From NCBI GenBank assembly GCA_022822625.1, contig JAJEAV010000089.1, forward strand, positions 1 to 41,390: a stretch of DNA of 41,390 nucleotides. The letters are read 5' to 3'. The DNA is from Gammaproteobacteria bacterium (GTDB lineage: Bacteria; Pseudomonadota; Gammaproteobacteria; Arenicellales; Poriferihabitantaceae). Below are positions 1 to 8,610 of this stretch, one piece after another (position 1 is the first letter of the stretch; each line of letters opens with the position of its first letter). Both the position numbers and the translations under genes were made by a program. The notes beneath the pieces were generated by a model. That model made no database searches. It was not told the origin of the DNA and worked only from the letters and a program-made list of their open reading frames with translations.

Positions 1-393
1 GACTTTTCCCTGTTCCGGGAGAAGGTTCAGGCACTGTTTGCGGAGATTCCCCATTCCTGGCATGACAGTGGCGATCTCGGTCACTACGAGTCCTGGTATG
101 CGAGCCTGCTGTACATGGGTTTCAAGACGACACGGGTTGATGTCAAGGCAGAGGAGGCTTCAAGCCACGGCCGTTCGGACATGGTGCTGCTGCATGAAGG
201 CCAGGTGTTCGTGCTGGAGTTCAAGATGATGGAAGAGGGCACGGAAGTGGAACAGACTCTCGACAGTGCAATCAAGCAGATACGGGAAAAAAGGTATGCA
301 GAGAAGTATCGGGGTCGTGGAGAACCGGTTCACCTGATCGGCATGGTGTTTGGCGATAGAACCCTGCTGGAAATGCGTGTCGAGGCACTCTGA
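1..393 (+). CDS. AAA-ATPase-like/PD-(D/E)XK nuclease family protein, C-terminal part (cut by window edge)
   Basis: The reading frame is open from base 1 and stops at TGA 391-393, so only the last 130 residues are visible. They match the C-terminal PD-(D/E)XK nuclease-like domain of the large bacterial family that joins an N-terminal AAA-ATPase-like domain to this fold (Pfam AAA-ATPase_like plus PDDEXK_9). The visible nuclease core is an Asp in RSDMVLLHEG followed by the E-F-K of VFVLEFKM. A conserved tail (QIREKRYAEKYRGRGEPVHLIG) follows. A broken paralogue lies at 30100-30891 on the other strand. The cellular role of this family is not settled. The assignment to the family is firm, the function is not. 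Confidence 0.8.
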   Translation, partial: DFSLFREKVQALFAEIPHSWHDSGDLGHYESWYASLLYMGFKTTRVDVKAEEASSHGRSDMVLLHEGQVFVLEFKMMEEGTEVEQTLDSAIKQIREKRYAEKYRGRGEPVHLIGMVFGDRTLLEMRVEAL

Positions 394-454
394 CGATATG
401 CCAAAGACAGCCAACCGGCCCGGAGCTGCATTTCGGAGTGGGGCTGGGGATTGA

Positions 455-653
455 ATTTCCCATGGAACAGTTTTGCACATGGCATACTGATTCCGAACGA
501 CAAGAATGCCCGTTGTGAAGCCGAATCGGAAGGAGTCGAAGGCAGCCACTCCAATCCTGACAGAGAAAAGCAGGCCTTGTGCTGAACCTGCACAATCAAT
601 GGATAGTCATTCGGAGTCAGTATGACTGTCAGTGAAACGGTTCCATGGGAAAT
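455..653. repeat. Long imperfect inverted repeat, arms about 47 bp
   Basis: The left arm (455-501) and the reverse complement of the right arm (606-653) share a perfect 14-bp block, ATTTCCCATGGAAC. After a less conserved middle they share CATACTGA, then TCCGAA and GAC with single differences. The arms are separated by about 104 bp. The structure could be a degraded mobile-element pair or two copies of a short repeat in opposite orientation. Confidence 0.65.
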
Positions 654-692
654 GGAGTGCATCCCTTGATCAGCAAAACCCTTCAATTCCTC

Positions 693-779
693 TAACCCAA
701 GTTTAACATGTAGTGCCTTAACAGATTGATTCTGAATGAAATAAAAAACGGTGTGGCACTACATGTTAAACTTGGGTTA
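693..779. repeat. Perfect 25-bp inverted repeat with 37-bp spacer (MITE-like)
   Basis: Bases 693-717 are the exact reverse complement of 755-779. The outermost bases are TA on both sides, so the unit can be read as an 83-bp element (695-777) flanked by duplicated TA. That is the target duplication expected of IS630/Tc1-type miniature elements. The spacer is AT-rich and codes for nothing. The perfect arms are seen directly; the MITE reading is inference. It could instead act as a strong RNA hairpin upstream of the HIT gene. Confidence 0.7.
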
Positions 780-837
780 AACCAGCGTTGTATCCAGTAT
801 ATTAAAACCATACATTCTTCGATTTATCCAGCAACAA

Positions 838-1227
838 ATGAGTCAAGCAGGACAAAAGCATTGCATTTTCTGCAACAAGCCAGAATACAAAATGGTACTA
901 AAGAACGAATTTGCTTATGCAGTTCGTGATGGGCATCCGGTAACCGATTTGCATACCCTGATAATCCCCAGACGATGCGTGCCGACTTACTTTGACCTCA
1001 ACGAAAACGAAGTCCGGGATTGTCAGGAATTATTGATGCTTGCCCGACAGGATATTCTCAATATCGACAAGACGGTAACAGGATTCAATATTGGAATAAA
1101 CGCCGGAAAAGACGCTGGTCAAAGCATTTTTCATTGCCACATTCATCTGATTCCGAGGCGCAAGGGTGATGTTGAAAGACCACGCGGCGGAGTGCGGGCC
1201 GTAATTCCCCACAAACAAACGTACTGA
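838..1227 (+). CDS. HIT family (histidine triad) nucleotide-binding protein
   Basis: This is a 129-residue protein of typical single-domain HIT length. The signature H99-x-H101-x-H103 is present as HCHIHLIPR; the central His is the nucleophile that attacks the alpha-phosphate of nucleotide substrates. The upstream GINAGKDAGQS segment (residues 86-96) is the phosphate-binding strand typical of the family. C9 and C12 form a CxxC near the N terminus, as in zinc-binding HIT proteins. The likely role is hydrolysis of dinucleoside polyphosphates or AMP-linked amines in the cytoplasm. The exact substrate cannot be read from sequence. The ATG start places the conserved KHCIFC at the expected position. 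The gene is convergent with the ADP-ribosylglycohydrolase gene. Confidence 0.9.
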   Translation: MSQAGQKHCIFCNKPEYKMVLKNEFAYAVRDGHPVTDLHTLIIPRRCVPTYFDLNENEVRDCQELLMLARQDILNIDKTVTGFNIGINAGKDAGQSIFHCHIHLIPRRKGDVERPRGGVRAVIPHKQTY

Positions 1228-1259
1228 ACCTGACATTCATTCATTTCAGACAATAGGCA

Positions 1260-2234
1260 CTACAAGGCCTTGTCTTGAATAGTGGATGGGCCTGGAGTGA
1301 TCAGTTTTGCGGCAAGGTCCAGTGCGTCCATGGGCCAGAAACACTCCGGTCTGGGCTGATGAATACCATCCGAACCTTTCTCTGGTCGACATGAAAGTAT
1401 GCATTCTGTCCACCGGCCCGGAATGCCACCAAGACCGTATGTCGCACCCAACAAGGCACCGCAGATTGCCCCGTTGGTATCAGTATCTCCACCCTTCATA
1501 ACGGTATCGACCAGAGCCGACTCAAAACTATCAGCGTAACAGAGTTGCCACAAGGCGTTATGAAACGCGATAAGCACCCATCCTTGTTGAGAAAAGTAAT
1601 CATCCGGTGGTGCTTTCTCCGCTTCGTTTACCGCACCAAGCAGCTCCTCTGGCGAGTCAATATCAACCGCCCAGCCTCGAATCAACCTGTACAGTTGGCC
1701 CGGAGTTATAGCTGATCCAATTGAATATGCGATCGCCATGCAGAACAATGCATTAGCCTTGAGGCATACTTCATTGGGATGAGTCAACATGGCATCCTGT
1801 ATGGCCCATTCAGCCACCTTCTCCAGCGAATAATTGGTCCCAAAAATCCCAAGAGGACTGATTCGCATCATCGCTCCATTAGACTGACTTCCATGGTCCG
1901 GTTTCCCCCGGATCCCCCTATAAATGGTATTGCCAATATCAAATGGATCAGAATTCAGCCAGTATTGGTACTCTATGAATGCCATATCAGGATCATATGT
2001 ACCTTTGTTGACCAGCATTCTGGCCAACAATAACGCCATTTCCGAATCATCCGTCGGTTGTCCGGCAATTGTGTTCCAAATACAGCTACCCTTGATCTCC
2101 CGAACTCCATCGGGGTAATCGTTTCGGATAGAATCTGAATTCTGGAACTCAACCTGGCTTCCGAGAGCATCTCCGGCCAACTGTCCAATCATGCAACCTT
2201 TTGCTCTTTGTAAAGCAAGATGTCCTACTTTCAT
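1260..2234 (-). CDS. ADP-ribosylglycohydrolase family protein
   Basis: The 324-residue protein has the layout of the ADP-ribosylglycohydrolase (DraG/ARH) family. It has GQLAGDALG near residues 17-25, the metal-binding TDDSE at 61-65 and the second metal site GGDTDTNGA at 248-256. These bind the dinuclear Mg/Mn centre that cleaves ADP-ribose from proteins or small molecules. It is a cytoplasmic enzyme with no signal peptide. No partner ADP-ribosyltransferase is visible nearby, so this is not obviously a DarTG- or DraT-type pair, and a housekeeping ADP-ribose scavenging role is as likely. It is divergent from the HAD gene that starts 49 bases away. Confidence 0.88.
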   Translation of the reverse strand: MKVGHLALQRAKGCMIGQLAGDALGSQVEFQNSDSIRNDYPDGVREIKGSCIWNTIAGQPTDDSEMALLLARMLVNKGTYDPDMAFIEYQYWLNSDPFDIGNTIYRGIRGKPDHGSQSNGAMMRISPLGIFGTNYSLEKVAEWAIQDAMLTHPNEVCLKANALFCMAIAYSIGSAITPGQLYRLIRGWAVDIDSPEELLGAVNEAEKAPPDDYFSQQGWVLIAFHNALWQLCYADSFESALVDTVMKGGDTDTNGAICGALLGATYGLGGIPGRWTECILSCRPEKGSDGIHQPRPECFWPMDALDLAAKLITPGPSTIQDKAL

Positions 2235-2282
2235 ATGCTGTCTCCATAGACAACGAGCTGATTTTATGGATTATACATACCG

Positions 2283-3038
2283 ATGACAAAACCCCTCAAT
2301 GAATACTCAGCACTGACCTTCGATTGTTATGGAACCCTGATCGATTGGGAGTCGGGGATCTGGGATGCCTTGCAACCACTCCTGATGAACATCAACCCGA
2401 CTGATTCTGCAGGTTTTACACGAGACATTGTTCTTGGATCATACGCAAGGCATGAATCGACACTCCAGAACAGCCACCCGAAAATGCTGTATCCGGAGCT
2501 ATTGGCAAACGTCCACCAGCTACTGGCGGATGAATATCAGATTCAAACGACCGATGACATGAATCAGGAATTTGGTCAATCAGTACCGCACTGGCCTGCA
2601 TTTCCCGACACCGCAGATTCCCTCCGCAAACTCGCAAGACGCTACAAGCTGGTTATTCTGTCCAATATTGACAATCAGGGCTTTGCGGACTCAAACAGCA
2701 AGCTCGGAGTTACCTTTGATGCGATCTATACTGCGGAGATGGTTGGCTCCTACAAACCCGATGACCGGAATTTCGAGTTTATGTTGACGCAGCTACGAGA
2801 AGATTTTGGGTTTGACCGGAAAGACATTCTACATACAGCCCAGAGTCTATATCACGATCATGTGCCAGCCCGTAAACACAATTTGGCCAATGCATGGATT
2901 GACCGGCAGAATCTCGCAGAAAAATCAAGTTGGGGAGCCACGACAGCAGTAGAAGAAAGGCCCCAATATGATTATTTGTACCCTTCGCTGAAAGCGATGG
3001 TAAATGCACTGGAAGCAGAACTTGACCGTACAGATTAA
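2283..3038 (+). CDS. HAD-superfamily hydrolase, haloacid dehalogenase type II-like
   Basis: This 251-residue HAD hydrolase has motif I as FDCYGTLIDWE, where Asp14 is the nucleophile, and motif II as SNID (127-130). A motif III Lys lies in GSYKPDDRNF, and the segment HTAQSLYHDH follows. The FDCYGTL signature and the HTAQS-type segment are typical of the class I 2-haloacid dehalogenase-like group. Actual dehalogenation is not implied; many members are phosphatases of unknown substrate. The gene converges on the CbiX-like gene: its TAA and the opposite TAA share the palindrome TTAA at 3035-3038. Confidence 0.85.
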   Translation: MTKPLNEYSALTFDCYGTLIDWESGIWDALQPLLMNINPTDSAGFTRDIVLGSYARHESTLQNSHPKMLYPELLANVHQLLADEYQIQTTDDMNQEFGQSVPHWPAFPDTADSLRKLARRYKLVILSNIDNQGFADSNSKLGVTFDAIYTAEMVGSYKPDDRNFEFMLTQLREDFGFDRKDILHTAQSLYHDHVPARKHNLANAWIDRQNLAEKSSWGATTAVEERPQYDYLYPSLKAMVNALEAELDRTD

Positions 3039-3400
3039 TGTGTCCCTGCCAGATGATTGATGATTAAATCCACGAATCCGGTGTTTGCACCAATATGCGA
3101 AGTCATGATGAAACGGCTCTTGGGATATGTTTTGTTCAATTTGTCCAGGATAGCCGGCATGTCTCTCTCAACATGATTGCCACTCGCCAGAAAAAGCGGC
3201 ACCAGGGTTATTGAATCAACTCCCCTGCCAACCAAATCTGCCACGGCAGCGGGTATGGTAGGTTCTGCTAATTCCAGATAGGCATGTTCCACGATTTCAT
3301 AATCATGTCTACGTTTTCGCACGGCGCCTGTTAATGTTTCGGTCTCCCGGTTGCTATTCGGGTTTCGACTCCCATGGGCTACTATCAATAACGCGTTCAC
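3035..3400 (-). CDS. CbiX/SirB-type sirohydrochlorin chelatase
   Basis: This is a 121-residue single-domain class II chelatase. The N-terminal LLIVAHGSRNPNSN carries the metal-inserting His (H9). A second conserved His lies in ASGNHVERD, followed by the family's typical D-I/M-P segment. Members insert Co2+ (CbiX) or Fe2+ (SirB) into sirohydrochlorin; the sequence does not decide which. The gene overlaps the end of hemH by four bases (ATGA-type), so the two are almost certainly co-translated. With HemH and CobST close by, three chelatase types sit within 5 kb. Confidence 0.82.
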   Translation of the reverse strand: MNALLIVAHGSRNPNSNRETETLTGAVRKRRHDYEIVEHAYLELAEPTIPAAVADLVGRGVDSITLVPLFLASGNHVERDMPAILDKLNKTYPKSRFIMTSHIGANTGFVDLIINHLAGTH

Positions 3401-4374
3401 TTTAGTTTCTCATTTATCAGGTTAACCATCATCTCTATATGGGGTGCACTACTATTCAGGCAAGGGATATAAGAGAAATGCTCACCTCCGGAACTTTTGA
3501 AAACATCGCTGTTTTCCATCGCAATTTCTTCGAGTGTTTCAAGACAGTCAACACTGAATCCCGGGCAGACAGCCTGAATGGACTTTACTCCTTCCTTGCC
3601 CCAGCCTTCAAGAGTTTCATCAGTATAGGGCCTTAGCCACTCAGTAGGTCCCAGTCTTGACTGAAACGACAATCCCCATTGATGATCTTCCAACTCTAAT
3701 CGTGCGGCAATCAGGGCTGCCGTTTTATAGCATTGTTCCGGATAAGGGTCGCCATCCTCGGCATATTTTTTGGGTATTCCATGAAAGGACATGAGAAGGC
3801 GCTCTGCCTGACCATGTTTTTCTCGATATTCCCGAATTGAATCGCTGACAGCATCAATATACAAGTCATGATCATGGTAATCACAGATTATCGTAAAACT
3901 GCAAAACGAGCGTCCTGATTCAATGAAGCGAAGTACCTCATCCTTTACGGATGAAATGGTGGTGTAGGAGAACTGTGGATATAGTCCAAGTACGATAAAA
4001 TGGTTCGCTCCTTGCTGTTGTAATGCTTCCAAGGCTGACTCAATCGATGGATTGCCATACCGCATGCCTAACTCGACAGGAATGGATGGTAACTTCTTAC
4101 GAAGCAACGACAGTTGTCGTTTTGACTCAACCAAAAGGGGAGAACCTTCATGAGTCCAAATCTTGCTGTAGGCATGGGCCGACCTGGTCGGCCTTGTTCT
4201 CAGAATGATGAAATTCAGAATCAACCACCATAGCGGTTTCCACATCTTGATGACTCTTCTGTCAGAAAGAAATTGATTGAGGTAGCGTCGAACATCTTCG
4301 ACGCCCGGAGAATCAGGCGTTCCAAGATTGGATAAAAGGACTCCCGGTTTTTTTGTGGAACTCTGTTGGGTCAT
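3397..4374 (-). CDS. hemH: Ferrochelatase
   Basis: The 325-residue protein aligns by eye with bacterial ferrochelatases. The N-terminal GVLLSNLGTPDSP is the family opening, followed by VRRYLNQFLSDRRV. SFHGIPKKY supplies the metal-binding His (H198), and PGFSVDCLETLEEI carries the partner Glu. It inserts Fe2+ into protoporphyrin IX, the last step of haem synthesis, at the inner face of the membrane. No C-terminal extension is present. The gene is the middle of a three-gene minus-strand unit: the EamA-like gene upstream and the CbiX-like gene downstream each overlap it by four bases. That suggests a shared transcript starting near 4810-4850. Confidence 0.96.
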   Translation of the reverse strand: MTQQSSTKKPGVLLSNLGTPDSPGVEDVRRYLNQFLSDRRVIKMWKPLWWLILNFIILRTRPTRSAHAYSKIWTHEGSPLLVESKRQLSLLRKKLPSIPVELGMRYGNPSIESALEALQQQGANHFIVLGLYPQFSYTTISSVKDEVLRFIESGRSFCSFTIICDYHDHDLYIDAVSDSIREYREKHGQAERLLMSFHGIPKKYAEDGDPYPEQCYKTAALIAARLELEDHQWGLSFQSRLGPTEWLRPYTDETLEGWGKEGVKSIQAVCPGFSVDCLETLEEIAMENSDVFKSSGGEHFSYIPCLNSSAPHIEMMVNLINEKLK

Positions 4375-4808
4375 GGGTCAAGCCGGCTTTGTCCAATTCC
4401 ATAGGTGATGATTGCAGCAAGAGCAAGAAGCCCGGAAATAACATGGAATCGATTGAAGGGTTCCTTGAAAAGAATCACACCCACGCCAATCGATGTGGTC
4501 AGAATCGACAACAGCGCATATACGATATAACTTGTTGCCCCCTGTTGGGTATAGAGCCAGTAAAATCCAATGAAGGTGAAATAAAAACCCAGGCCGCTAA
4601 TCAGGATATACCACAGATTCTCCTGCACATAAAACAAGGTCGTCGGCTCTTTGTTAATGAGGGTGCTAATCAGGAAAATAGAAGTGCATACGGTTAGCGT
4701 AACCGTCAAGAAAAAAAACGGATTATCCGAGATGCTGGAACCTCGTTGTCCATACACAAACATTGCGTTGCCGATTGCTGCAATCAGCGCAAAATAAAAG
4801 ACCTTCAT
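4371..4808 (-). CDS. Small EamA/DMT-like integral membrane protein
   Basis: The 145-residue protein is strongly hydrophobic with four to five predicted membrane segments (about residues 3-20, 30-50, 66-87, 91-110 and 120-137). The E-P sequence in the segment ILFKEPFNRFHVISG, followed by a Gly/Ala-rich last helix, is typical of one EamA half (drug/metabolite transporter superfamily). A single half means it probably dimerises, as small multidrug-resistance-like proteins do. It is first in a unit with hemH and the CbiX-like chelatase, overlapping hemH by four bases. A link to porphyrin or metal handling is only suggested by this context. The substrate is unknown. Confidence 0.72.
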   Translation of the reverse strand: MKVFYFALIAAIGNAMFVYGQRGSSISDNPFFFLTVTLTVCTSIFLISTLINKEPTTLFYVQENLWYILISGLGFYFTFIGFYWLYTQQGATSYIVYALLSILTTSIGVGVILFKEPFNRFHVISGLLALAAIITYGIGQSRLDP

Positions 4809-4954
4809 TGGCGAGTAATTCGATGGGAGGGATGATCACGGATTATAATACGATGAATCATGAATCATTGGCAATATTGAACCAGACCTGCTGATATTAT
4901 CGAGTATGTTCATAAAACAGTAACATTGAATCCGAACGCGTTAGGTACTTTCCC

Positions 4955-5959
4955 ATGACTGTCCATTTAAATCCTCTTGAAGGTACCGAAAATCTTCCTG
5001 ATACCGAGATCAATGCCCGGGAAGTGTTTGGCATCGATTGCAATTTGATGATCCCTGCTTTCTCCTGGCGGGATAATCATGTTCCAGAGATCGACCCTGC
5101 CTATCGATTCAATCGTGATGTTACCCTCGCGCTACTTGCCGGATTTTCCAATAACCGTCGGGTTCTGGTTCAGGGATTTCATGGAACCGGCAAGTCTTCC
5201 CATATTGAACAAATTGCAGCACGCCTGAACTGGCCCTGTGTCAGGGTCAATCTTGACGGGCATATCAGCCGACTTGATCTAGTGGGTCGAGATGCCGTGG
5301 TCATACGCGATGGCAAGCAGGTCACGGAGTTTCAGGAAGGAATTGTGCCCTGGGCACTCCAGCGCCCCGTTGCCCTGGTTTTTGACGAGTTTGATGCAGG
5401 GCGCCCAGACGTCATGTTCGTAATCCATCGGGTTCTTGAGCGTGATGGAAAGCTTACCCTGCTTGACCAGAATCGAGTTATCACCCCTCACTCAGGATTT
5501 CGGCTTTTTGCAACCGCCAACACAATCGGATTGGGCAATCTGACCGGCCTTTACCATGGCACGCAATTACTGAACCAAGCGCAGATTGATCGCTGGAATA
5601 TTGTCACTACGCTCAACTATCTTCCTGAACAGGAAGAAGTGGCCATAGTAACCGGTCAAGTGACTGAATTCGCAAGTCGGGAAGATGATGTCCAGAAGAT
5701 GGTCGCCATGGCCAATCTGACGAGACAGGGCTTTGGAGCAGGGGATATCTCAACGGTCATGTCACCCAGAACCGTAATTACCTGGGCAGAAAATACTGTA
5801 ATCCTGAATGACTTCGATACTGCGTTTCGTCTGTCGTTTCTCAACAAGTGTCATGAGGCAGAACGGTCCGTTATCGCTGAATACTATCAGCGCGTGTTCG
5901 GTTATGAAGTTGAATATTCAATTGCCATTGAGCTGAACAACCAGAAAACCGAGTCGTGA
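4955..5959 (+). CDS. cobS: CobS-like AAA+ subunit of cobaltochelatase (MoxR-type ATPase)
   Basis: The 334-residue protein has Walker A GFHGTGKSS at 74-82 and Walker B ALVFDEFD with the acidic pair at 144-147. RVNLDGHISRLDLVGRDA between them is characteristic of CobS. In the CobNST complex CobS is the ATPase that drives cobalt insertion into hydrogenobyrinic acid a,c-diamide. It works with the VWA protein CobT encoded immediately downstream; the GTG of cobT overlaps this gene's stop by four bases. No cobN is visible in the window, so the pair may serve another chelation or remodelling job. The family assignment is firm, the substrate is not. Confidence 0.9.
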   Translation: MTVHLNPLEGTENLPDTEINAREVFGIDCNLMIPAFSWRDNHVPEIDPAYRFNRDVTLALLAGFSNNRRVLVQGFHGTGKSSHIEQIAARLNWPCVRVNLDGHISRLDLVGRDAVVIRDGKQVTEFQEGIVPWALQRPVALVFDEFDAGRPDVMFVIHRVLERDGKLTLLDQNRVITPHSGFRLFATANTIGLGNLTGLYHGTQLLNQAQIDRWNIVTTLNYLPEQEEVAIVTGQVTEFASREDDVQKMVAMANLTRQGFGAGDISTVMSPRTVITWAENTVILNDFDTAFRLSFLNKCHEAERSVIAEYYQRVFGYEVEYSIAIELNNQKTES

Positions 5960-7674
5960 AGCAGATGGATGAAGCAGCCATCAACCGCCTGGTCGAACAC
6001 CACAATACCGTAGCTATTCGTGCTCTTTCTGGTGTATGTCAGGCAACATATCGTCGGCAAGGCCTGTTTCTTGATGGGAAACGCATGATTGTCGAGTCCC
6101 CATACCTGTTTGCTGATCCAGTCAAGGATGAGCTAGTCAGAAACCGCGGGGTGGTTGATGCATTATCCATGCGGTTACTGCATTCAGATCAATTGCTTCA
6201 TCAATCTCATAAACCTGATACGCTGATCGAAAAACTGGTTTTTGATATTCTGGAACAGCTACGGTGTGAATCGCTGGCTGATTCCCGCATGACCGGACTC
6301 ATTGACAACATGAATCAGGCTTTCTCTTCATGGTGCCTGGAATTCAGGAGGGGCGGGCATACCGAAACAGAATTCGGATTGATGCTGTTTACCCTGATCC
6401 ATATAGTTCGATCGAAATTACTGAATATTCCACCAGACTTGGAGATTGAGGGCTTGATTGAGTCTGCGCGCTTTGAACTCGTCCCGCATATCGGTTCCGA
6501 TCTTGTCGGACTTAAACAGAGCAATTCCGATCAGCTTGCTTATGCCAGGCATGCGTTATCGATTGCTTCGTCCATTCTGGAAATCATGGAGCAGTCGGGA
6601 ATACATTCTGTCGAAAGGGAAATCAGTGCCCTTCGTGAGAAAAGTCTACTGCCTCCCGAACCCGTCAATGATGAAGATCTTGATGAGACTGATTTTACCG
6701 GTTCGTTGTATCGAGACACAGGAGGCCAGAATCATGAATACAGGGTATTCTGTACCGAATATGACCAGACAGTAACCGGCGAGAATCTCTATCGACTGGA
6801 ACAGAGAATCAGGTTGCGAGAGCAACTGGATCAATTGATCGCAGCTCAATCTGTCAATATACAAAGGCTTGCCCAAAGGCTGAAAATTGTATTTGGAACG
6901 CCGACACGTACCGGCTGGAATGAAGGTGTTGAAGACGGTTATATTGATGGCAGAAGAATCAGTCAGCTGATCGCAAATCCTGCCTACTCGCGAATCTTCA
7001 AACAGGAAAAGTTGACCCTGCAAAGCGATGCTGTTGTCGTGTTCTTGATCGATAACTCGGGCTCCATGCGCCGTCAGAAATACGAAGCCCTGGCCGTATT
7101 GATTGACGTGCTATGCCGGGCTCTCGATATCGCGGGCGTCAAAACGGAAATACTCGGATTTTCGACGGGGGGCTGGGCTGGCGGTCAGTCAATCAGGATA
7201 TGGCGTAGCAGTGGCAGCCCTGCGAATCCAGGGCGGTTGAATGATCGCCTGCATATCCTCTACAAGGAAGCAGAAACAGACTGGAAGCGGGCACGATTGA
7301 ACATGGCCTCAATGCTTAATCCGGCGCATTTCAGGGAGGGTCTCGATGGCGAAGCGCTGGAATGGGCGTTCATGCGCCTGATTGCACGGCCCGAATCTCG
7401 AAAATGCATGGTGTTCATTTCGGATGGAGCTCCCATGGAAACTGCATCTAGCAATCATAACTCCCCATCCTATCTGGACAATCACCTCCGGGATGTTGCA
7501 AATGCGATAGAACGCACCGGGACTGTTGAGTTAAGAGGGATCGCTACCGCATTCAGTCTGGATGATTACCTCTCAAAATGGACCCCGATTGATTTTTCAG
7601 GAACTCTGGATACTCGTGCATTTCATGTGCTTGAACGTATTTTCGAGCCAGTCCGGTCTGCAGATATAAACTAA
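5956..7674 (+). CDS. cobT: CobT-like VWA subunit of cobaltochelatase
   Basis: The 572-residue protein has a helical N-terminal half, an acidic linker (around 237-248) and a C-terminal von Willebrand A domain with the MIDAS motif DNSGS at 366-370. Late VWA residues include MVFISDGAPM. This is the architecture of CobT, the partner of the AAA+ protein CobS. The start used is the GTG that overlaps the cobS stop; an ATG three codons later is an alternative. The N-terminal half carries a CobT-like sequence including RLRCES-type helices and a segment NEGVEDGYIDGRRISQLIANP just before the VWA domain. Translational coupling to cobS fits the known equimolar complex. Confidence 0.9.
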   Translation: MKQMDEAAINRLVEHHNTVAIRALSGVCQATYRRQGLFLDGKRMIVESPYLFADPVKDELVRNRGVVDALSMRLLHSDQLLHQSHKPDTLIEKLVFDILEQLRCESLADSRMTGLIDNMNQAFSSWCLEFRRGGHTETEFGLMLFTLIHIVRSKLLNIPPDLEIEGLIESARFELVPHIGSDLVGLKQSNSDQLAYARHALSIASSILEIMEQSGIHSVEREISALREKSLLPPEPVNDEDLDETDFTGSLYRDTGGQNHEYRVFCTEYDQTVTGENLYRLEQRIRLREQLDQLIAAQSVNIQRLAQRLKIVFGTPTRTGWNEGVEDGYIDGRRISQLIANPAYSRIFKQEKLTLQSDAVVVFLIDNSGSMRRQKYEALAVLIDVLCRALDIAGVKTEILGFSTGGWAGGQSIRIWRSSGSPANPGRLNDRLHILYKEAETDWKRARLNMASMLNPAHFREGLDGEALEWAFMRLIARPESRKCMVFISDGAPMETASSNHNSPSYLDNHLRDVANAIERTGTVELRGIATAFSLDDYLSKWTPIDFSGTLDTRAFHVLERIFEPVRSADIN

Positions 7675-7686
7675 TTCCTCGTTATC

Positions 7687-8538
7687 ATGACAAAATCAGG
7701 TATCGACGATTATCTTGAAGGCCAGTACAATGTTGTTGCTGGAAGATCCGACTTTGAACAAGTCCTTGAAGACTGGACAGAACGTAGTCTTGTCTATCGA
7801 TCCAGGTGCGAAGGGTTCTCGCAGCATCGATATGGAAAGCGGGAAAACGAGGTTATTGATCTATTCCCCGCACAGGAAAAAAACATGCCTATCATGATGT
7901 ATCTGCATGGCGGATACTGGCAACGTGGTGATCGGGCACTTTACGGTTTTCTTGCCGAACCATTCAATGAATCGGGAGTCAATGTAGCCATAGTCGGGTA
8001 CCCCTTTTCACCTTCTGTGTCCATGTGGGACATCATAGACAGCATAAAGACTGCAACTCTCTGGCTATGGAGAAATGCCCGCGAAAACGGCATGGATCCG
8101 GATCAGGTAATTCTGGTGGGGCATTCCGCAGGTGGGCATCTCGCAACGATTATGCAGACTCTCAACTGGACGGCTTTTGAACCTGCCATGTCTGGCAACC
8201 CGTTCAAGGCAGTCGTATCTGTCAGTGGGCTTTATTGGCTGAAGCCCCTGTGCTCGACAACCCTGAATGAAAATCTGAATCTCGATAAACAGGTAGCAGA
8301 AAGGCTGAGTCCAACAGAAATGGAGCCTATGGGGAATGTGCCCGTGGTACTGGTTGTTGGTGGTGCGGAAGGGCGTGAGTTTCTTGAACAGGCCAATCGC
8401 CTTGAGAAGGCCTGGAATCAATACAATGTTCCAATCATTCGGCGAGAAGAAAGCGGGGCAGATCATTTTGACGTGGTTTATCGTATTGCTGACAGGAAAA
8501 GTGAATTGTTTATACTAATCGCGCAACTTGCCTCGTGA
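7687..8538 (+). CDS. Alpha/beta hydrolase, kynurenine formamidase-like
   Basis: The 283-residue enzyme has the HGGYW oxyanion motif at 74-78. This HGGxW form is typical of N-formylkynurenine formamidases of the alpha/beta-hydrolase type. The nucleophile elbow is GHSAGG (S147), a Asp lies in the region following VVLVVGG, and the catalytic His is in ADHFDVV near residue 263. It is cytoplasmic, with no signal peptide. It starts 12 bases after cobT and so is probably in the same transcript. No other kynurenine pathway gene is present, so a general amidase/esterase role is possible. Confidence 0.8.
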   Translation: MTKSGIDDYLEGQYNVVAGRSDFEQVLEDWTERSLVYRSRCEGFSQHRYGKRENEVIDLFPAQEKNMPIMMYLHGGYWQRGDRALYGFLAEPFNESGVNVAIVGYPFSPSVSMWDIIDSIKTATLWLWRNARENGMDPDQVILVGHSAGGHLATIMQTLNWTAFEPAMSGNPFKAVVSVSGLYWLKPLCSTTLNENLNLDKQVAERLSPTEMEPMGNVPVVLVVGGAEGREFLEQANRLEKAWNQYNVPIIRREESGADHFDVVYRIADRKSELFILIAQLAS

Positions 8539-8610
8539 CAAGGTACGCATCAATCGGAAATAACTTCTATTTTTTCTCAAGAATTTTTGAAATCCTACTG
8601 TAAATAAAGT

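Larger units (their letters stand above)
394..837. other. Gene-free gap carrying two inverted-repeat structures
   Basis: I see no convincing gene in this 444-base stretch. It contains a long imperfect inverted repeat (455-501 with 606-653) and a perfect 25-bp inverted repeat (693-717 with 755-779), listed separately. The gap may be a landing place for small non-autonomous elements or the remains of one. Confidence 0.6.
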
